The notes under the pieces were generated by a model. The model had not been told where the DNA came from. It did not search any database and saw nothing but the letters and a program-made list of their open reading frames with translations. A stretch of DNA of 64,000 bases, from assembly GCF_001989615.1 (NCBI RefSeq), contig NZ_CP019067.1:3162001-3226000 (forward strand). Reading direction: 5' to 3'. The DNA comes from Halorientalis sp. IM1011. GTDB taxonomy: Archaea > Halobacteriota > Halobacteria > Halobacteriales > Haloarculaceae. Positions 41,528 to 50,132 of this stretch are shown here, in pieces (position 1 is the first letter of the stretch; each line of letters opens with the position of its first letter). The translations under genes were made by a program, and so were the position numbers.

Positions 41528-42513
41528 GCGACCTCGTAGCGACGGACGCCGTGTTCGTCCGTCTCGCCTGTCAGCTCGCCCTCTCGTTCGAGGTGGGCGA
41601 GCGCGCTGGCTGTCTCGATGACCAGGTACTCCATGTTTCGGTCGCCCGAGCGCTGGAAGGCGATGTCGACGGCCGTCGAGCCGCTGCCGTCCGCCAGCGC
41701 CTCTCGGGTCCGGTCGAGCAGCCGATCCAGACTCTCGCGGTCCCGTTCGACGGCGTCCGCGAAGTCGGTGTGAGGCGCGTCGTGGCCGGTGAACACGCGA
41801 TCCACGTCGATTTCTCCCAGTGTGTCGAGTGCGGTGTAGAAGGCGTCGATGGCTTCCTCGTAGCCGTCGTCGAAGCCCGTGTGCATCGCCACGGGACGGA
41901 ATGTACCGAGCGCCATGTCCCCCGAGAAGAGGACGCGTTCGCCGTCCAGATCGGTCAGGTAGCAGAGGTGGTCGGCCTGGTGGCCCGGTGTGTGAACCGT
42001 CTCGACGGTGAGCGGGCCGATGTCGACGGTCTCGCCGCGGCCGAGCCAGTGGTCGACGGCCGCGCTCGGGAGGAGACTGCTGTCGCGTTTCAGCGAGTCG
42101 ACGGACATCTTCACCGCTTCGTCGAGATACTCGCCCTGCACGCCGGCCTTCTGCGCGTTCTCCCGGACCGTCGCTTCCAGCCCCTCTGGTTCGCGCTCGA
42201 ATCGTTCCCGGACGGTCGCGGGTGCGTACACTTCGGGATCGGCGGCGTCGATGACTGCCTGCACCTGTCCGATGTGGTCGGTGTGGGGGTGGGTGACGAC
42301 CAGGTGGTCGATGTCCGCGAGTTCGTGACCGTGATCGTCGAGATCCGCGATCAACTCGTCGCGAGCCTGCTCGCCCGCCATCCCGGCGTCGAACAGGATC
42401 GGTTCGGCACAGTCCACGAAGTACGCCGCCACGTTCTCGGGCGGCCAGTCCACGCTACACTCCAGCCGATGGACCGTCGTCGTCTCCTGCATGTGGGTTC
42501 CTCGCTCGTTCAT
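41524..42513 (-). CDS. Metallo-beta-lactamase-fold hydrolase
   Basis: A 329-residue MBL-fold protein. The zinc motif THPHTDHIGQ (HxHxDH) is intact, with later ligands in HTPGHQADHLCYLTD, FSGDMALG and TGHDAPHTDF. The C-terminal 70 residues (AFQRSGDRNMEYLVIETASA) look like a helical lactonase/glyoxalase-II-like cap. Two starts are possible. ATG 42513 has a TATA-like tttatct about 26 bases upstream and would be leaderless; ATG 42492 (MQETTTVHR) has a gagg stretch before it. It is coupled to the HAD gene. Confidence 0.88.
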   Translation of the reverse strand: MNERGTHMQETTTVHRLECSVDWPPENVAAYFVDCAEPILFDAGMAGEQARDELIADLDDHGHELADIDHLVVTHPHTDHIGQVQAVIDAADPEVYAPATVRERFEREPEGLEATVRENAQKAGVQGEYLDEAVKMSVDSLKRDSSLLPSAAVDHWLGRGETVDIGPLTVETVHTPGHQADHLCYLTDLDGERVLFSGDMALGTFRPVAMHTGFDDGYEEAIDAFYTALDTLGEIDVDRVFTGHDAPHTDFADAVERDRESLDRLLDRTREALADGSGSTAVDIAFQRSGDRNMEYLVIETASALAHLEREGELTGETDEHGVRRYEVA

Positions 42514-42538
42514 TTTCAGAATAGGAGAGTCTTCCGAC

Positions 42539-42545
42539 AGATAAA
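42539..42545 (-). promoter_or_regulatory. TATA-like box upstream of the MBL-HAD pair
   Basis: On the minus strand tttatct ends 25 bases before ATG 42513, the position needed for a leaderless start. The surrounding 155-base gap (42514-42668) is AT-rich and holds a second tttattta stretch near 42615-42622 that could serve as an alternative. Confidence 0.4.
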
Positions 42546-42668
42546 CGTTGCCCTAGAACACAACGATGGAAACCAATCACTGCCGAAATACCAACAGAAC
42601 CAGTTATTTGAGGCCGTTTATTTAACGAGTTACGAATTGGGGGGTAGTGGCGGGGTCGAGATACCGTG

Positions 42669-44246
42669 TTACTCGTCGTCCCGGAGTTTGTACTTTTGGA
42701 TCTTGCCGCTGGTCGTCCGGGGGAGGCTGTCGACGAACTCGACCTCGCGGGGGTGTTTGTACTCGGCCAGTTCGTCGAGGGCGAACTGTTTGATCGCCTC
42801 GGCGGTCACGTCCTCGCCGGGTTCGATTTCGGGGCGGGGGACGACGTAGGCCACGGGGACTTCGTTGCGGCGCTGGTCGTCGACGCCGACGACGGCGGCC
42901 TCGGCCACCGCGTCGTGTTCGGTCAGCAGTTCCTCGACCTCGCTGGGGTAGACGTTGTAGCCGGCGGTGACGATGACGTGTTTCTTCCGGTCGACGATCT
43001 CGTAGTAGTTGTCTCGGTCGCGTCGGGCCACGTCGCCGGTCCGGAGGTACCCGCGGTCGGTGAACGCTTCTTCGGTCGCATCGGGCATGTCGTGGTAGCC
43101 GGTCATCACCTGCGGGCCACGCACCAGCAACTCCCCTTCCTCGCCAGGCATCACCTCCTCGCCCGACTCGTCGACGATCTTCGAGTCAGTCATCTGGAGG
43201 GGTTGCCCGACGGTGCCTTCCCTGTGACCGAACGCGGTCTGGTTCTCGGTGTGGGTCGCCCCGCAGGTCTCGGTCAGCCCGTACCCCTCCGTCACGTCGA
43301 CGCCAGCGGTGTCCTCGAACTCCCGCTGGACCGCCACGGACATCTTCGCGCCGCCCTCCGCCGCCACTTCCAGACTCGTCAGGTCGTGGTCGCCGAAGGC
43401 CTCGTCGGTGACCATGTCGACGTACATCGTCGTGACGCCGACGAAGTGGGTGATCCCCAGATCCTCGATGGTCGCCATCGCCTCGGCGGGGTCCCACCGC
43501 ATCGCGCTTCGGAGGTGGAGGGATCCACCAAAAAGGAGGGGTTGCCACCCACAGTGGACGAAGCCCGTGATGTGGTACATGGGCAGCCAGATCAGGCTCT
43601 TGAGTTCGGCTGGCGTCAGCGGTGCCTTCTCGTCGTCCTCGACCAGCATGTCGACGCCCTGAGCGCGGACGTTCCGGTGGGTCAACTGCACGCCTTTGGG
43701 TTGCCCCGTCGTCCCGCTGGTGTAGGGCTGGAGCGCTACGTCCTCGCCGTCGCGCTCGACGTGGGTCGGCTCACCCGCCACGTCGTCGACGTGGTGGTCG
43801 TCGTCGGGCACCTGTCCGCGGTCGCCGGCTGTGATCACTACCGGGTCCACGTCGGTCTCCGCCAGCGCGTCGTCGACCGTACTCCGGAGCCACCAGTGGG
43901 TGACGATAGCGTCGGCGTCGGTGTCTTCCAGCTGGTGGACCATCTCCCGGGGCTTGTACTGCGGGTTCATGAACGAGACCGGCGTCCCGGCTTTCAGCCC
44001 GCCGAGCGAAGCCACGACGTACGCCGGACAGTTCGGCAGGTAGAGGACGATCCGGTCGCCCGGTTCCAGTCCCAGATCGTGGAGGCCCCCGGCGAAGGCC
44101 GCCGACCGGTCGCGCAATTCGGCGTGCGAGAGCGTTTCGTCGTCGTGTTCGATCGCAGTCAGATCGCCGTTCACGTCGGCCGTCCGGTCGTGCAGTCCGG
44201 CCGCGTTCCCCTCCAGGGGACGCTCCCCGAGATCCTGTATGTCCAT
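42669..44246 (-). CDS. Medium/long-chain acyl-CoA synthetase (AMP-forming)
   Basis: A 525-residue adenylate-forming ligase, shorter than the one at 23214. It has the P-loop YTSGTTGQPKGVQLTHRNV, the A5 motif EGYGLTETCGATHT, TGD in YLRTGDVARRDRDNYY, the hinge DRKKHVIVTAGYNVYPSEVE, and the C-terminal LPRTTSGKIQKYKL with the catalytic Lys. That final motif and length resemble fatty-acid or aromatic acyl-CoA ligases of catabolic clusters. It heads a minus-strand run with the MBL, HAD and SDR genes, though gaps of 155 and 125 bases mean several promoters are likely. Confidence 0.92.
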   Translation of the reverse strand: MDIQDLGERPLEGNAAGLHDRTADVNGDLTAIEHDDETLSHAELRDRSAAFAGGLHDLGLEPGDRIVLYLPNCPAYVVASLGGLKAGTPVSFMNPQYKPREMVHQLEDTDADAIVTHWWLRSTVDDALAETDVDPVVITAGDRGQVPDDDHHVDDVAGEPTHVERDGEDVALQPYTSGTTGQPKGVQLTHRNVRAQGVDMLVEDDEKAPLTPAELKSLIWLPMYHITGFVHCGWQPLLFGGSLHLRSAMRWDPAEAMATIEDLGITHFVGVTTMYVDMVTDEAFGDHDLTSLEVAAEGGAKMSVAVQREFEDTAGVDVTEGYGLTETCGATHTENQTAFGHREGTVGQPLQMTDSKIVDESGEEVMPGEEGELLVRGPQVMTGYHDMPDATEEAFTDRGYLRTGDVARRDRDNYYEIVDRKKHVIVTAGYNVYPSEVEELLTEHDAVAEAAVVGVDDQRRNEVPVAYVVPRPEIEPGEDVTAEAIKQFALDELAEYKHPREVEFVDSLPRTTSGKIQKYKLRDDE

Positions 44247-44308
44247 GCCACCCGATACCGTACACCGGAAATAAAAGCTACCGTCGGTCCCCTCCGGACC
44301 TTTTTCCG

Positions 44309-45475
44309 TCAGCCCCGGAGGGCCTCGACGGGGCGTTCGTTTGCCGCGCGCCAAGCGGGGTAGGCACCCGCGATGAGGCTGGTGAGGATTCCGAACGCGA
44401 CCGCGCCGCCCAGATAGAGCAGCGACTCCGACGTGAACGCGAAGGGGCTCCCGAGGAAGACGGCGTTGGCGGCCAGCACGACCAGCAGCGCCAGCGCGAT
44501 GCCGATGCCCGCGCCGAGGGCCCCGAGCATCGCGGCCTCGACCAGCAGGATCCACAGGATGTCGACCTTCGAGTAGCCGACCGCCCGGAGGACACCGATC
44601 TCCTCGCGTCGCTTGGTCACCGACATCAACATCGTGTTGGCGATCGAGACTCCGGCGACCAGTAGCGACAGCGAGCCCAGCCCCGCCAGGAACAGGTTGA
44701 TCCCGTCGACGATCGACCGGAACAGGCGGACGAGCGACGTGAGTTCGAAGACGAGCAGTTGGTCCTTCCGACCGTTGAACTCCGACCGCAGGGCCGTGGC
44801 CGCCGCTTCGGCCTCGTCGACCGACTGGGTCGTCACCCGGACCTGACTGTAGGTGCGGTCACCCGTCTCCTCGATCGGGAGGAACACCTCGTCGACGCCG
44901 AAGGCCGCGCTCTCGGCCAGCACGGCTGTCACGCGGTAGGGCCGAGTCTCGGCGACCTCGCCGTCGTCGGCCTCCGGAGCCAGCATGATTCGATCGCCGG
45001 GTTCGAGGCCGTGGTCCGCGGCGAACTCGTTCGAGACGACGGCGCTTCGCCGCCAGTTCGTCGGAATCTCCCCCGCCGCGACCTCGTAGAGCAGCCGTGG
45101 ATCGTCGAGATACGTCACCGAGACGCTCAATCGGCGGTTAGATCGTATCCGGTACTCCATCGATCGGGACTCCGTGGCCACGATACCGGCACCCCCCACC
45201 GTCTCCTCGATCCGCAGCAGGTCCGTCCGGTCGAAATTCGACTCGTCCTTGTCGAACCCCGGCGAGACGTAGACGTTCGTCGCGCCCTGCTCCTGGATCC
45301 GGTCGAGTTGACTCTGCTTGAACGCCGCGCCGCCGGCCCCGATAGCCGCGATCGCCACGACGCCGATCGTGATCGCCGCGGCCGCCAGCAGCGACCGCGT
45401 GCGTGCCCGGGAGATGTTCCGCCGAGCGATGACGATCGACGGGAACCGGCCTGTAATCCGTCGGAGCCAGCTCAC
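44309..45475 (-). CDS. MacB/FtsX-type ABC transporter permease (second of two)
   Basis: A 388-residue permease with the MacB topology: an N-terminal helix after IARRNISRARTRSLLAAAAI, a large extracytoplasmic domain (residues about 50-260), then three helices (SLLVAGVSIANTMLMSVTKR, VEAAMLGALGAGIGIALALL, AVAFGILTSLIAGAYPAWRA). The REEIGVLRAVGYSK loop is the ATPase-contact region. The GTG at 45473-45475 is the start. It is the last gene of a four-gene operon, 37 bases after the first permease, so the exporter is probably a heterodimer. Confidence 0.92.
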   Translation of the reverse strand: MSWLRRITGRFPSIVIARRNISRARTRSLLAAAAITIGVVAIAAIGAGGAAFKQSQLDRIQEQGATNVYVSPGFDKDESNFDRTDLLRIEETVGGAGIVATESRSMEYRIRSNRRLSVSVTYLDDPRLLYEVAAGEIPTNWRRSAVVSNEFAADHGLEPGDRIMLAPEADDGEVAETRPYRVTAVLAESAAFGVDEVFLPIEETGDRTYSQVRVTTQSVDEAEAAATALRSEFNGRKDQLLVFELTSLVRLFRSIVDGINLFLAGLGSLSLLVAGVSIANTMLMSVTKRREEIGVLRAVGYSKVDILWILLVEAAMLGALGAGIGIALALLVVLAANAVFLGSPFAFTSESLLYLGGAVAFGILTSLIAGAYPAWRAANERPVEALRG

Positions 45476-45512
45476 GGCCGGGCACCTCCGCCGGGGTGGT
45501 CGATTCGGACCA

Positions 45513-46694
45513 TCAGTCCAGCGCCTCCACGGGTCGTTTGTTGGCCGCCTTCCACGCCGGGTACAGCCCCGCGAGCAGCGCGGTCACGATGCCAAAGGCG
45601 ACGCCGATCCCGACGTATCGGAGCCCCGCGGCGGTGAACGCCAGCGGGTCCCCGAGCAGGAGCTGGTTGATCGCCATGCCGATGCCGAGCGCGATGGGGA
45701 CGCCGATGGCCGCCCCGATGACGCCGAGGATCGTCGACTCGGCGACGAGCAGGCTGACGACTGCCCGCCTGGGGTAGCCGTACGCCCGGAGGACGCCGAT
45801 CTCGCTCTCGCGCTCGATGGCCGCCATCAGCATGGTGTTGGCGATGGTGACCGCGGCGACCAGCAGCGAGATCGCACCGACGCCGATCAAAAACTGGTTG
45901 ATCGTGCCGAAAAACTCCGTGAACTGCTCGCGTTGCTCCTGGACCTGCTCGACACGGACCACCTCCTCCCGGACGTTGAACTCGCTCTCGATGGCCCGTG
46001 TCGCGGCGTCGACGGAACCGGTCGTCGTGTCGACCCGGACGATGGCCTGCTCGTAGCCGTCGCTCTCGAACTGCGAGGCCGGAACGAACACCGTCTGATC
46101 CGCCCCCAGCGGGGCAGAGAACCCCTGAGGCTCGAGAACGGCGGAAATCTCGAAGCTCCGGTCGAACTCGTCGGTGACGTTGATCCGCAACCGGTCGCCC
46201 GGTTCGAGGTCGTTCTGCTCTGCGACCCGCGAGCCGATCACGATCGTCCGACGCCAGTTGTCCGGGATCGTCCCGTTCCGGGCCTCGTAGAACTCGCCCG
46301 GGTTCTCGAGCCCCTTCACCTGCGCCTGAAAGAGGAGCGTCCCGGACTGGGTCTGGACGTACGCCCCGAGCGGTTCGTGGACGGGCAATACCGTTGCGCT
46401 GCCGGCGGCCTGCCTGATACGGTCGATGTCTCCGTCCGAGAGTTCGGTATTCGTGATGTTGCCGTCCTCGACGGTCACGTCGGGTTCCACCGTCGCCGTC
46501 CCACCGAAGCCCTCGTAGGCCTCCAGTTGATCCTGTTTGAACGCCTCGCCGCCCGTGCCGATGGCACCGATGGCGACGACGCCGATGACGACGGCCGTGA
46601 CGGCGAGTCCCGAACGGAGGGTCGCACGCGAGAGGTTCCGCCGGGCCAGCGACAGCGTCGGGAACCGACCGGCGAGCCAGCGGATCGGGTTCAC
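45513..46694 (-). CDS. MacB/FtsX-type ABC transporter permease (first of two)
   Basis: A 393-residue permease paralogous to its downstream neighbour. It has LARRNLSRATLRSGLAVTAV at the N terminus, a large outer domain, and helices around LIGVGAISLLVAAVTIANTM, ILGVIGAAIGVPIALGIGM and VAFGIVTALLAGLYPAWKAA. It carries the same RESEIGVLRAYGYPRR coupling loop. The GTG at 46692-46694 overlaps the ATPase stop (GTGA), which implies translational coupling. This class of exporter moves lipoproteins, peptides or antibiotics, or extracts surface proteins; the cargo is unknown. Confidence 0.92.
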   Translation of the reverse strand: MNPIRWLAGRFPTLSLARRNLSRATLRSGLAVTAVVIGVVAIGAIGTGGEAFKQDQLEAYEGFGGTATVEPDVTVEDGNITNTELSDGDIDRIRQAAGSATVLPVHEPLGAYVQTQSGTLLFQAQVKGLENPGEFYEARNGTIPDNWRRTIVIGSRVAEQNDLEPGDRLRINVTDEFDRSFEISAVLEPQGFSAPLGADQTVFVPASQFESDGYEQAIVRVDTTTGSVDAATRAIESEFNVREEVVRVEQVQEQREQFTEFFGTINQFLIGVGAISLLVAAVTIANTMLMAAIERESEIGVLRAYGYPRRAVVSLLVAESTILGVIGAAIGVPIALGIGMAINQLLLGDPLAFTAAGLRYVGIGVAFGIVTALLAGLYPAWKAANKRPVEALD

Positions 46695-47506
46695 GGCTCG
46701 GGATCCCCCTCGAAGTTCGCTCGCCGATCGTCGGTCTCCCGCACCAGCCCGTCGATGAGGGTCACGACGCGGTCGGCGGCCTCGGCAACGTAGTCGTCGT
46801 GGGTCACGGTGACGACGGCGACGTCCTCGTCACGGCGGAGTTCGTCGAACAGTTCGAGGATTTGGTCACCGGTGTCCCGGTCGAGGTTCCCGGTCGGCTC
46901 GTCGGCCAGCAGGATGTCGGGATCGTTGATCAAAGAGCGTGCGATGGCGACGCGCTGTTTCTGCCCGCCCGACAGTTCGTCGGGGTAGTGGTCGAGGCGG
47001 TCGCCCAGCCCCACGCGTTCGAGCAACTCCCGCGCCCGCTCGCGAGTCTTCGTCGGCGTCCGGTCGAGCATCCGCGGCATCTCGACGTTCTCTACGGCCG
47101 TGAGTGTCGGGATCAGGTAGAAGCTCTGGAAGACGAACCCGATCGTCTCCTTGCGCTTGCGGGTCCGCTCGCGGTCCGTGAACGTCGACACGTCCTGGCC
47201 GCGCAGGCGAACGTCGCCGCTGGTGGCCACGTCCAGCAGGCCGAGCAGGTTCAGGAGTGTGGACTTTCCGCTCCCGGAGGGGCCGACGACCGCCACGAAG
47301 TCGGCTGGTGCGATGCCGAAGTCGACACCTTTCAGCGCGCGGACGATCTGGCCGCCCGTCTCGTACTCCTTGACCACGTCGGTCCCGCGGATGATGGCGT
47401 CGGTCGTGACGGACCCGTCGGTCCTCCCGCCGGGTTCGGATCCGGTGGCCTCGTGCCACCCGTCCACGCCGGTCTCGTCGTCGGGGTCGGGTGCCACAGC
47501 GGTCAC
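46691..47506 (-). CDS. MacB/LolD-type ABC transporter ATPase
   Basis: A 271-residue ATPase with Walker [10 protein letters not shown] (residues 75-83), signature [16 protein letters not shown], Walker [14 protein letters not shown] and a switch His in [12 protein letters not shown]. The GNLDRDTG continuation is typical of the LolD/MacB group. An acidic, Gly-rich N-terminal extension of about 35 residues precedes the domain. It starts with GTG at 47504-47506, overlapping the surface-protein stop, and its own stop overlaps the permease start. Confidence 0.95.
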   Translation of the reverse strand: MTAVAPDPDDETGVDGWHEATGSEPGGRTDGSVTTDAIIRGTDVVKEYETGGQIVRALKGVDFGIAPADFVAVVGPSGSGKSTLLNLLGLLDVATSGDVRLRGQDVSTFTDRERTRKRKETIGFVFQSFYLIPTLTAVENVEMPRMLDRTPTKTRERARELLERVGLGDRLDHYPDELSGGQKQRVAIARSLINDPDILLADEPTGNLDRDTGDQILELFDELRRDEDVAVVTVTHDDYVAEAADRVVTLIDGLVRETDDRRANFEGDPEP

Positions 47507-49017
47507 CCCCGTCTGCGGTAGAGCACGACCGCCGCGATCAGGGCGACGATTACGACGATCGGCACGATCGGAAGCCCACCCTGCTGTGGCGAGCGGTCCG
47601 GCGTCGCGGCCTCAGTGACTGGAATCTCTGTCGTGTAGTTGCGTCGCACGCCGTCGACCACGTAACTCACTTCCACCGGGACCGAGGAGACGTTGCCCGT
47701 GACCGAGGGCGAGAGCGTGAACGACGAGAAGTCGCTCGCGTCGACCGACCCGACGAAGTACTTCTTGCGCCCGACGTTCTCGGCCTCGCCCGTCGAGACG
47801 ATGACCGACTCCACCTCGTCGGAGCCGACGTTGCTCGCGGTTGCCGTTATCTCGACAGTACCGCCCTGTGCGACCGCGTCCACGCCGGTGAGTTCGATGG
47901 TTCCGGGGTTCGGTGGCGCGTCGAACGCCGCCTGGAACCGCTCGGTCACCTGTTTGCGGGCGCCGTCGTCGGTGTAGTTGAGCGTCACCGACACCGGGTA
48001 GGTGCCGCTCTCGTCGACACGGGCCGGGAACTGGAAGTCCGTCGTCTCGCCAACGGTCAGCCGGGAAGTGACCCGCTCGCTCGCGGCGAACGTCGCGGTC
48101 GGGGAGTCGACGGAGACCTCCACCTGGCTCAGGTCACCTTCCAGCCCGTTCGCGACGGTCACGTTGACCGGTCGGGTCGTGCCGGGCAGTCCCTCGGCGA
48201 CGGAGAGGGCCAGTTGCGGCCCGTCGACGGCCTCGGACCCGCTCGCCGCGCCGAGGCGTCTCGTCCGTTCGAGCGTCTGGGTCTGGCCCATCGAGTTCGT
48301 GTATTCGAGCGTCGCCGTGATCGAACCCGCGTCGCCGTCCGGGACCGACCCGGAGTAGCTGAACGTCCGCTTGGTGCCGGGTTCGAGTTTGGCGTCGAGA
48401 CGCTCCGGATCCTCGAACCGGACGTTCCGCCCGTCGACGGAGAGGTTGAGGTTCCGGATCGCCTCGGACTGGCCGTTCGAGACGTTGACCGCGATCTCAC
48501 GGTGGGAGCCGACCGATCCCGCCACGTCGATGCGCATCTTCGGCCCGCTCTCGGTGACGGAGATTACGATGGGATATTTGAGCCTCACATATTCGCTGAC
48601 GCCAGTCGGATTGACGTCCGCCACGACAGTGACTTCCAATTTTTTGACTCCGGGTTCGTCGAACTCCGTCGTTATCGGTATCTCAGAACTTCCCCCGGGA
48701 CTGAGACTGCCGAGGTCGCTAATGCTCCCTATCCGCTCCCCGCTTCCTTTGTGAGTGAGGTAGGCGGTTCGTATTTCAGCAACTCCGTTACTACTCTGAG
48801 AGTTGGCGACGGTCGTGGATATTTTAACGAGACTGTCTGCAGACGGTTGCTCTGGTGTGACGCTAACGCCGTCGATATACGGGTCCGGTGTGGTTGTTTG
48901 GGTACTGTTCGCCGTGTTCGCAGTCGCGAGCGGTGCGCTGGCCGCGGAGGCGACCAGCAACACTGCGACCACCGCCGTCGTGACCGCCGGGAGCGGCCGT
49001 CGAACGGCGGGGCTCAT
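47503..49017 (-). CDS. Secreted CARDB-like surface protein with C-terminal membrane anchor
   Basis: A 504-residue protein with a Sec signal (PAVTTAVVAVLLVASAASAP), three or more CARDB/COG1361-type beta-sandwich modules (for example PGTKRTFSYSGSVPDGDAGS, LPGTTRPVNVTVANGLEGDL, GGTVEITATASNVGSDEVES) and a C-terminal anchor GGLPIVPIVVIVALIAAVVL followed by YRRRG. This is the common layout of haloarchaeal surface proteins encoded beside MacB-type exporters. It is the first gene of the operon. It may be an extracytoplasmic adaptor or partner of the two permeases; this is inference from gene order. Confidence 0.9.
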   Translation of the reverse strand: MSPAVRRPLPAVTTAVVAVLLVASAASAPLATANTANSTQTTTPDPYIDGVSVTPEQPSADSLVKISTTVANSQSSNGVAEIRTAYLTHKGSGERIGSISDLGSLSPGGSSEIPITTEFDEPGVKKLEVTVVADVNPTGVSEYVRLKYPIVISVTESGPKMRIDVAGSVGSHREIAVNVSNGQSEAIRNLNLSVDGRNVRFEDPERLDAKLEPGTKRTFSYSGSVPDGDAGSITATLEYTNSMGQTQTLERTRRLGAASGSEAVDGPQLALSVAEGLPGTTRPVNVTVANGLEGDLSQVEVSVDSPTATFAASERVTSRLTVGETTDFQFPARVDESGTYPVSVTLNYTDDGARKQVTERFQAAFDAPPNPGTIELTGVDAVAQGGTVEITATASNVGSDEVESVIVSTGEAENVGRKKYFVGSVDASDFSSFTLSPSVTGNVSSVPVEVSYVVDGVRRNYTTEIPVTEAATPDRSPQQGGLPIVPIVVIVALIAAVVLYRRRG

Positions 49018-49169
49018 GACTGCGACCTCGGAGGGGTAGGACAGTTGGGGACCATCGTCCTATGCCATCGAGTCACACTTCTTGCCATTAGAACTTTTTT
49101 ACTTGACATCGATCGCGGGGAAATTCGGAACCTGGAGTTTCGACCCACGCCACTCCCGGGACGTGCAGT

Positions 49170-49177
49170 TTTATTAA
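49170..49177 (+). promoter_or_regulatory. TATA-like box of the SDR gene
   Basis: The stretch tttattaa predicts a transcription start near 49200, about ten bases before the ATG of a nine-codon leader frame at 49211 and 37 bases before the SDR ATG at 49237. Confidence 0.5.
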
Positions 49178-49210
49178 CAGTGAGGTAGAACGCGGCATTG
49201 TTGATTAACA

Positions 49211-49240
49211 ATGGTAACTGAAACGGAGGCGGTACGATGA
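49211..49240 (+). CDS. Possible nine-codon leader frame before the SDR gene
   Basis: ATG 49211 opens MVTETEAVR and stops at TGA 49238-49240, overlapping the SDR start as ATGA. It contains the SDR ribosome-binding site. Near-leaderless initiation here followed by re-initiation at the SDR start is possible. Support is geometric only. Confidence 0.3.
   Translation: MVTETEAVR
49225..49229 (+). promoter_or_regulatory. Strong Shine-Dalgarno sequence of the SDR gene
   Basis: GGAGG ends seven bases before the ATG at 49237. Clear Shine-Dalgarno sites are uncommon in this window, where most genes look leaderless, so it fixes this start well. Confidence 0.7.
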
Positions 49241-50010
49241 GAGAGCAGTTCGCGGTCGAGGGACAGACGGCGATTATCACGGGTGCGTCACAGGGAATCG
49301 GTCGCTCCATCGCGGAGCGGTTCGCCGACGACGGTGCCGACGTGGTCATCTGCTCGCGCGAGCAGGAGAAAGTCGACGAGGTGGCCGAGGGCATCAACGC
49401 CGAGGACGGCGGCGAGTGCCTCGCCATCGAGTGTGACGTGACCGACCGCGACGCGGTCGACGCGCTGGTCGAGGCGACCGTCGAGGAGTTCGGCAGCGTG
49501 GACATCCTCGTCAACAACGCCGGTGCCTCCTTCATGGCCAACTTCGAGGGCATCAGCGAGAACGGCTGGAAGACCATCGTGGACATCAACCTCCACGGCA
49601 CCTACCACTGCACGCAGGCCGCGGGCGAGGTCATGCGCGAGGGCGACGGCGGCGTGATCGTCAACTTCTCCAGCGTGGCCGGCAATCGCGGCGCGCCGTT
49701 CATGAGCCACTACGCCGCGGCGAAAGCCGCCGTCTCGAACCTCACGTCGACGCTCGCCTACGAGTGGGCCGACGACGATGTCCGGGTGAACTGCATCGCG
49801 CCCGGGTTCGTCGCAACGCCCGGCGTCGAGAGCCAGATGGGCGTCAGCGCCGACGACATCGACCGCTCGGAGGTCGACCGCCAGATCGGCGTCGAGGAAG
49901 AGATCGCCGACCTGGCCCAGTTCCTCGCCAGCGAGGCCTCGTCGTACATCACCGGCGAGACCATCACGGCGAAGGGCGTCCCGGACATCATGGAAGATCC
50001 GGACATCTAA
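49237..50010 (+). CDS. Short-chain dehydrogenase/reductase
   Basis: A 257-residue SDR with the nucleotide loop AIITGASQGIGRSIAERF, NNAGASFMANFEGI, catalytic Ser in VNFSSVAGNRG and YAAAKAAVSNLTSTLAYEW. NCIAPGFVATPGVES and SSYITGETITAKGVPDI near the C terminus resemble FabG-like or 2,3-dihydroxy dehydrogenase-type enzymes. VICSRE after the second strand suggests NADP preference, unlike the NAD-type SDR at 39894. It is followed 122 bases later by an LLM gene on the same strand. Confidence 0.92.
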   Translation: MREQFAVEGQTAIITGASQGIGRSIAERFADDGADVVICSREQEKVDEVAEGINAEDGGECLAIECDVTDRDAVDALVEATVEEFGSVDILVNNAGASFMANFEGISENGWKTIVDINLHGTYHCTQAAGEVMREGDGGVIVNFSSVAGNRGAPFMSHYAAAKAAVSNLTSTLAYEWADDDVRVNCIAPGFVATPGVESQMGVSADDIDRSEVDRQIGVEEEIADLAQFLASEASSYITGETITAKGVPDIMEDPDI

Positions 50011-50132
50011 ACCTGAAACACTCACTTCGATTTTTCGTCGTGGTCCCGGAGCCGCGCCGTTAGCCTTGCCTCGCGGTCGAGCGGGCACACCGAGGCGGCA
50101 ACTTATTTCCCGGTCCCGTCCGGTGACGGGGT

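Noticed and set aside
45318-46793. 491-codon plus-strand frame opposite the ABC permeases
   Set aside because: Shadow of the permease genes, rich in Arg/Asp from antisense of Leu/Val/Ala codons, with no domain.
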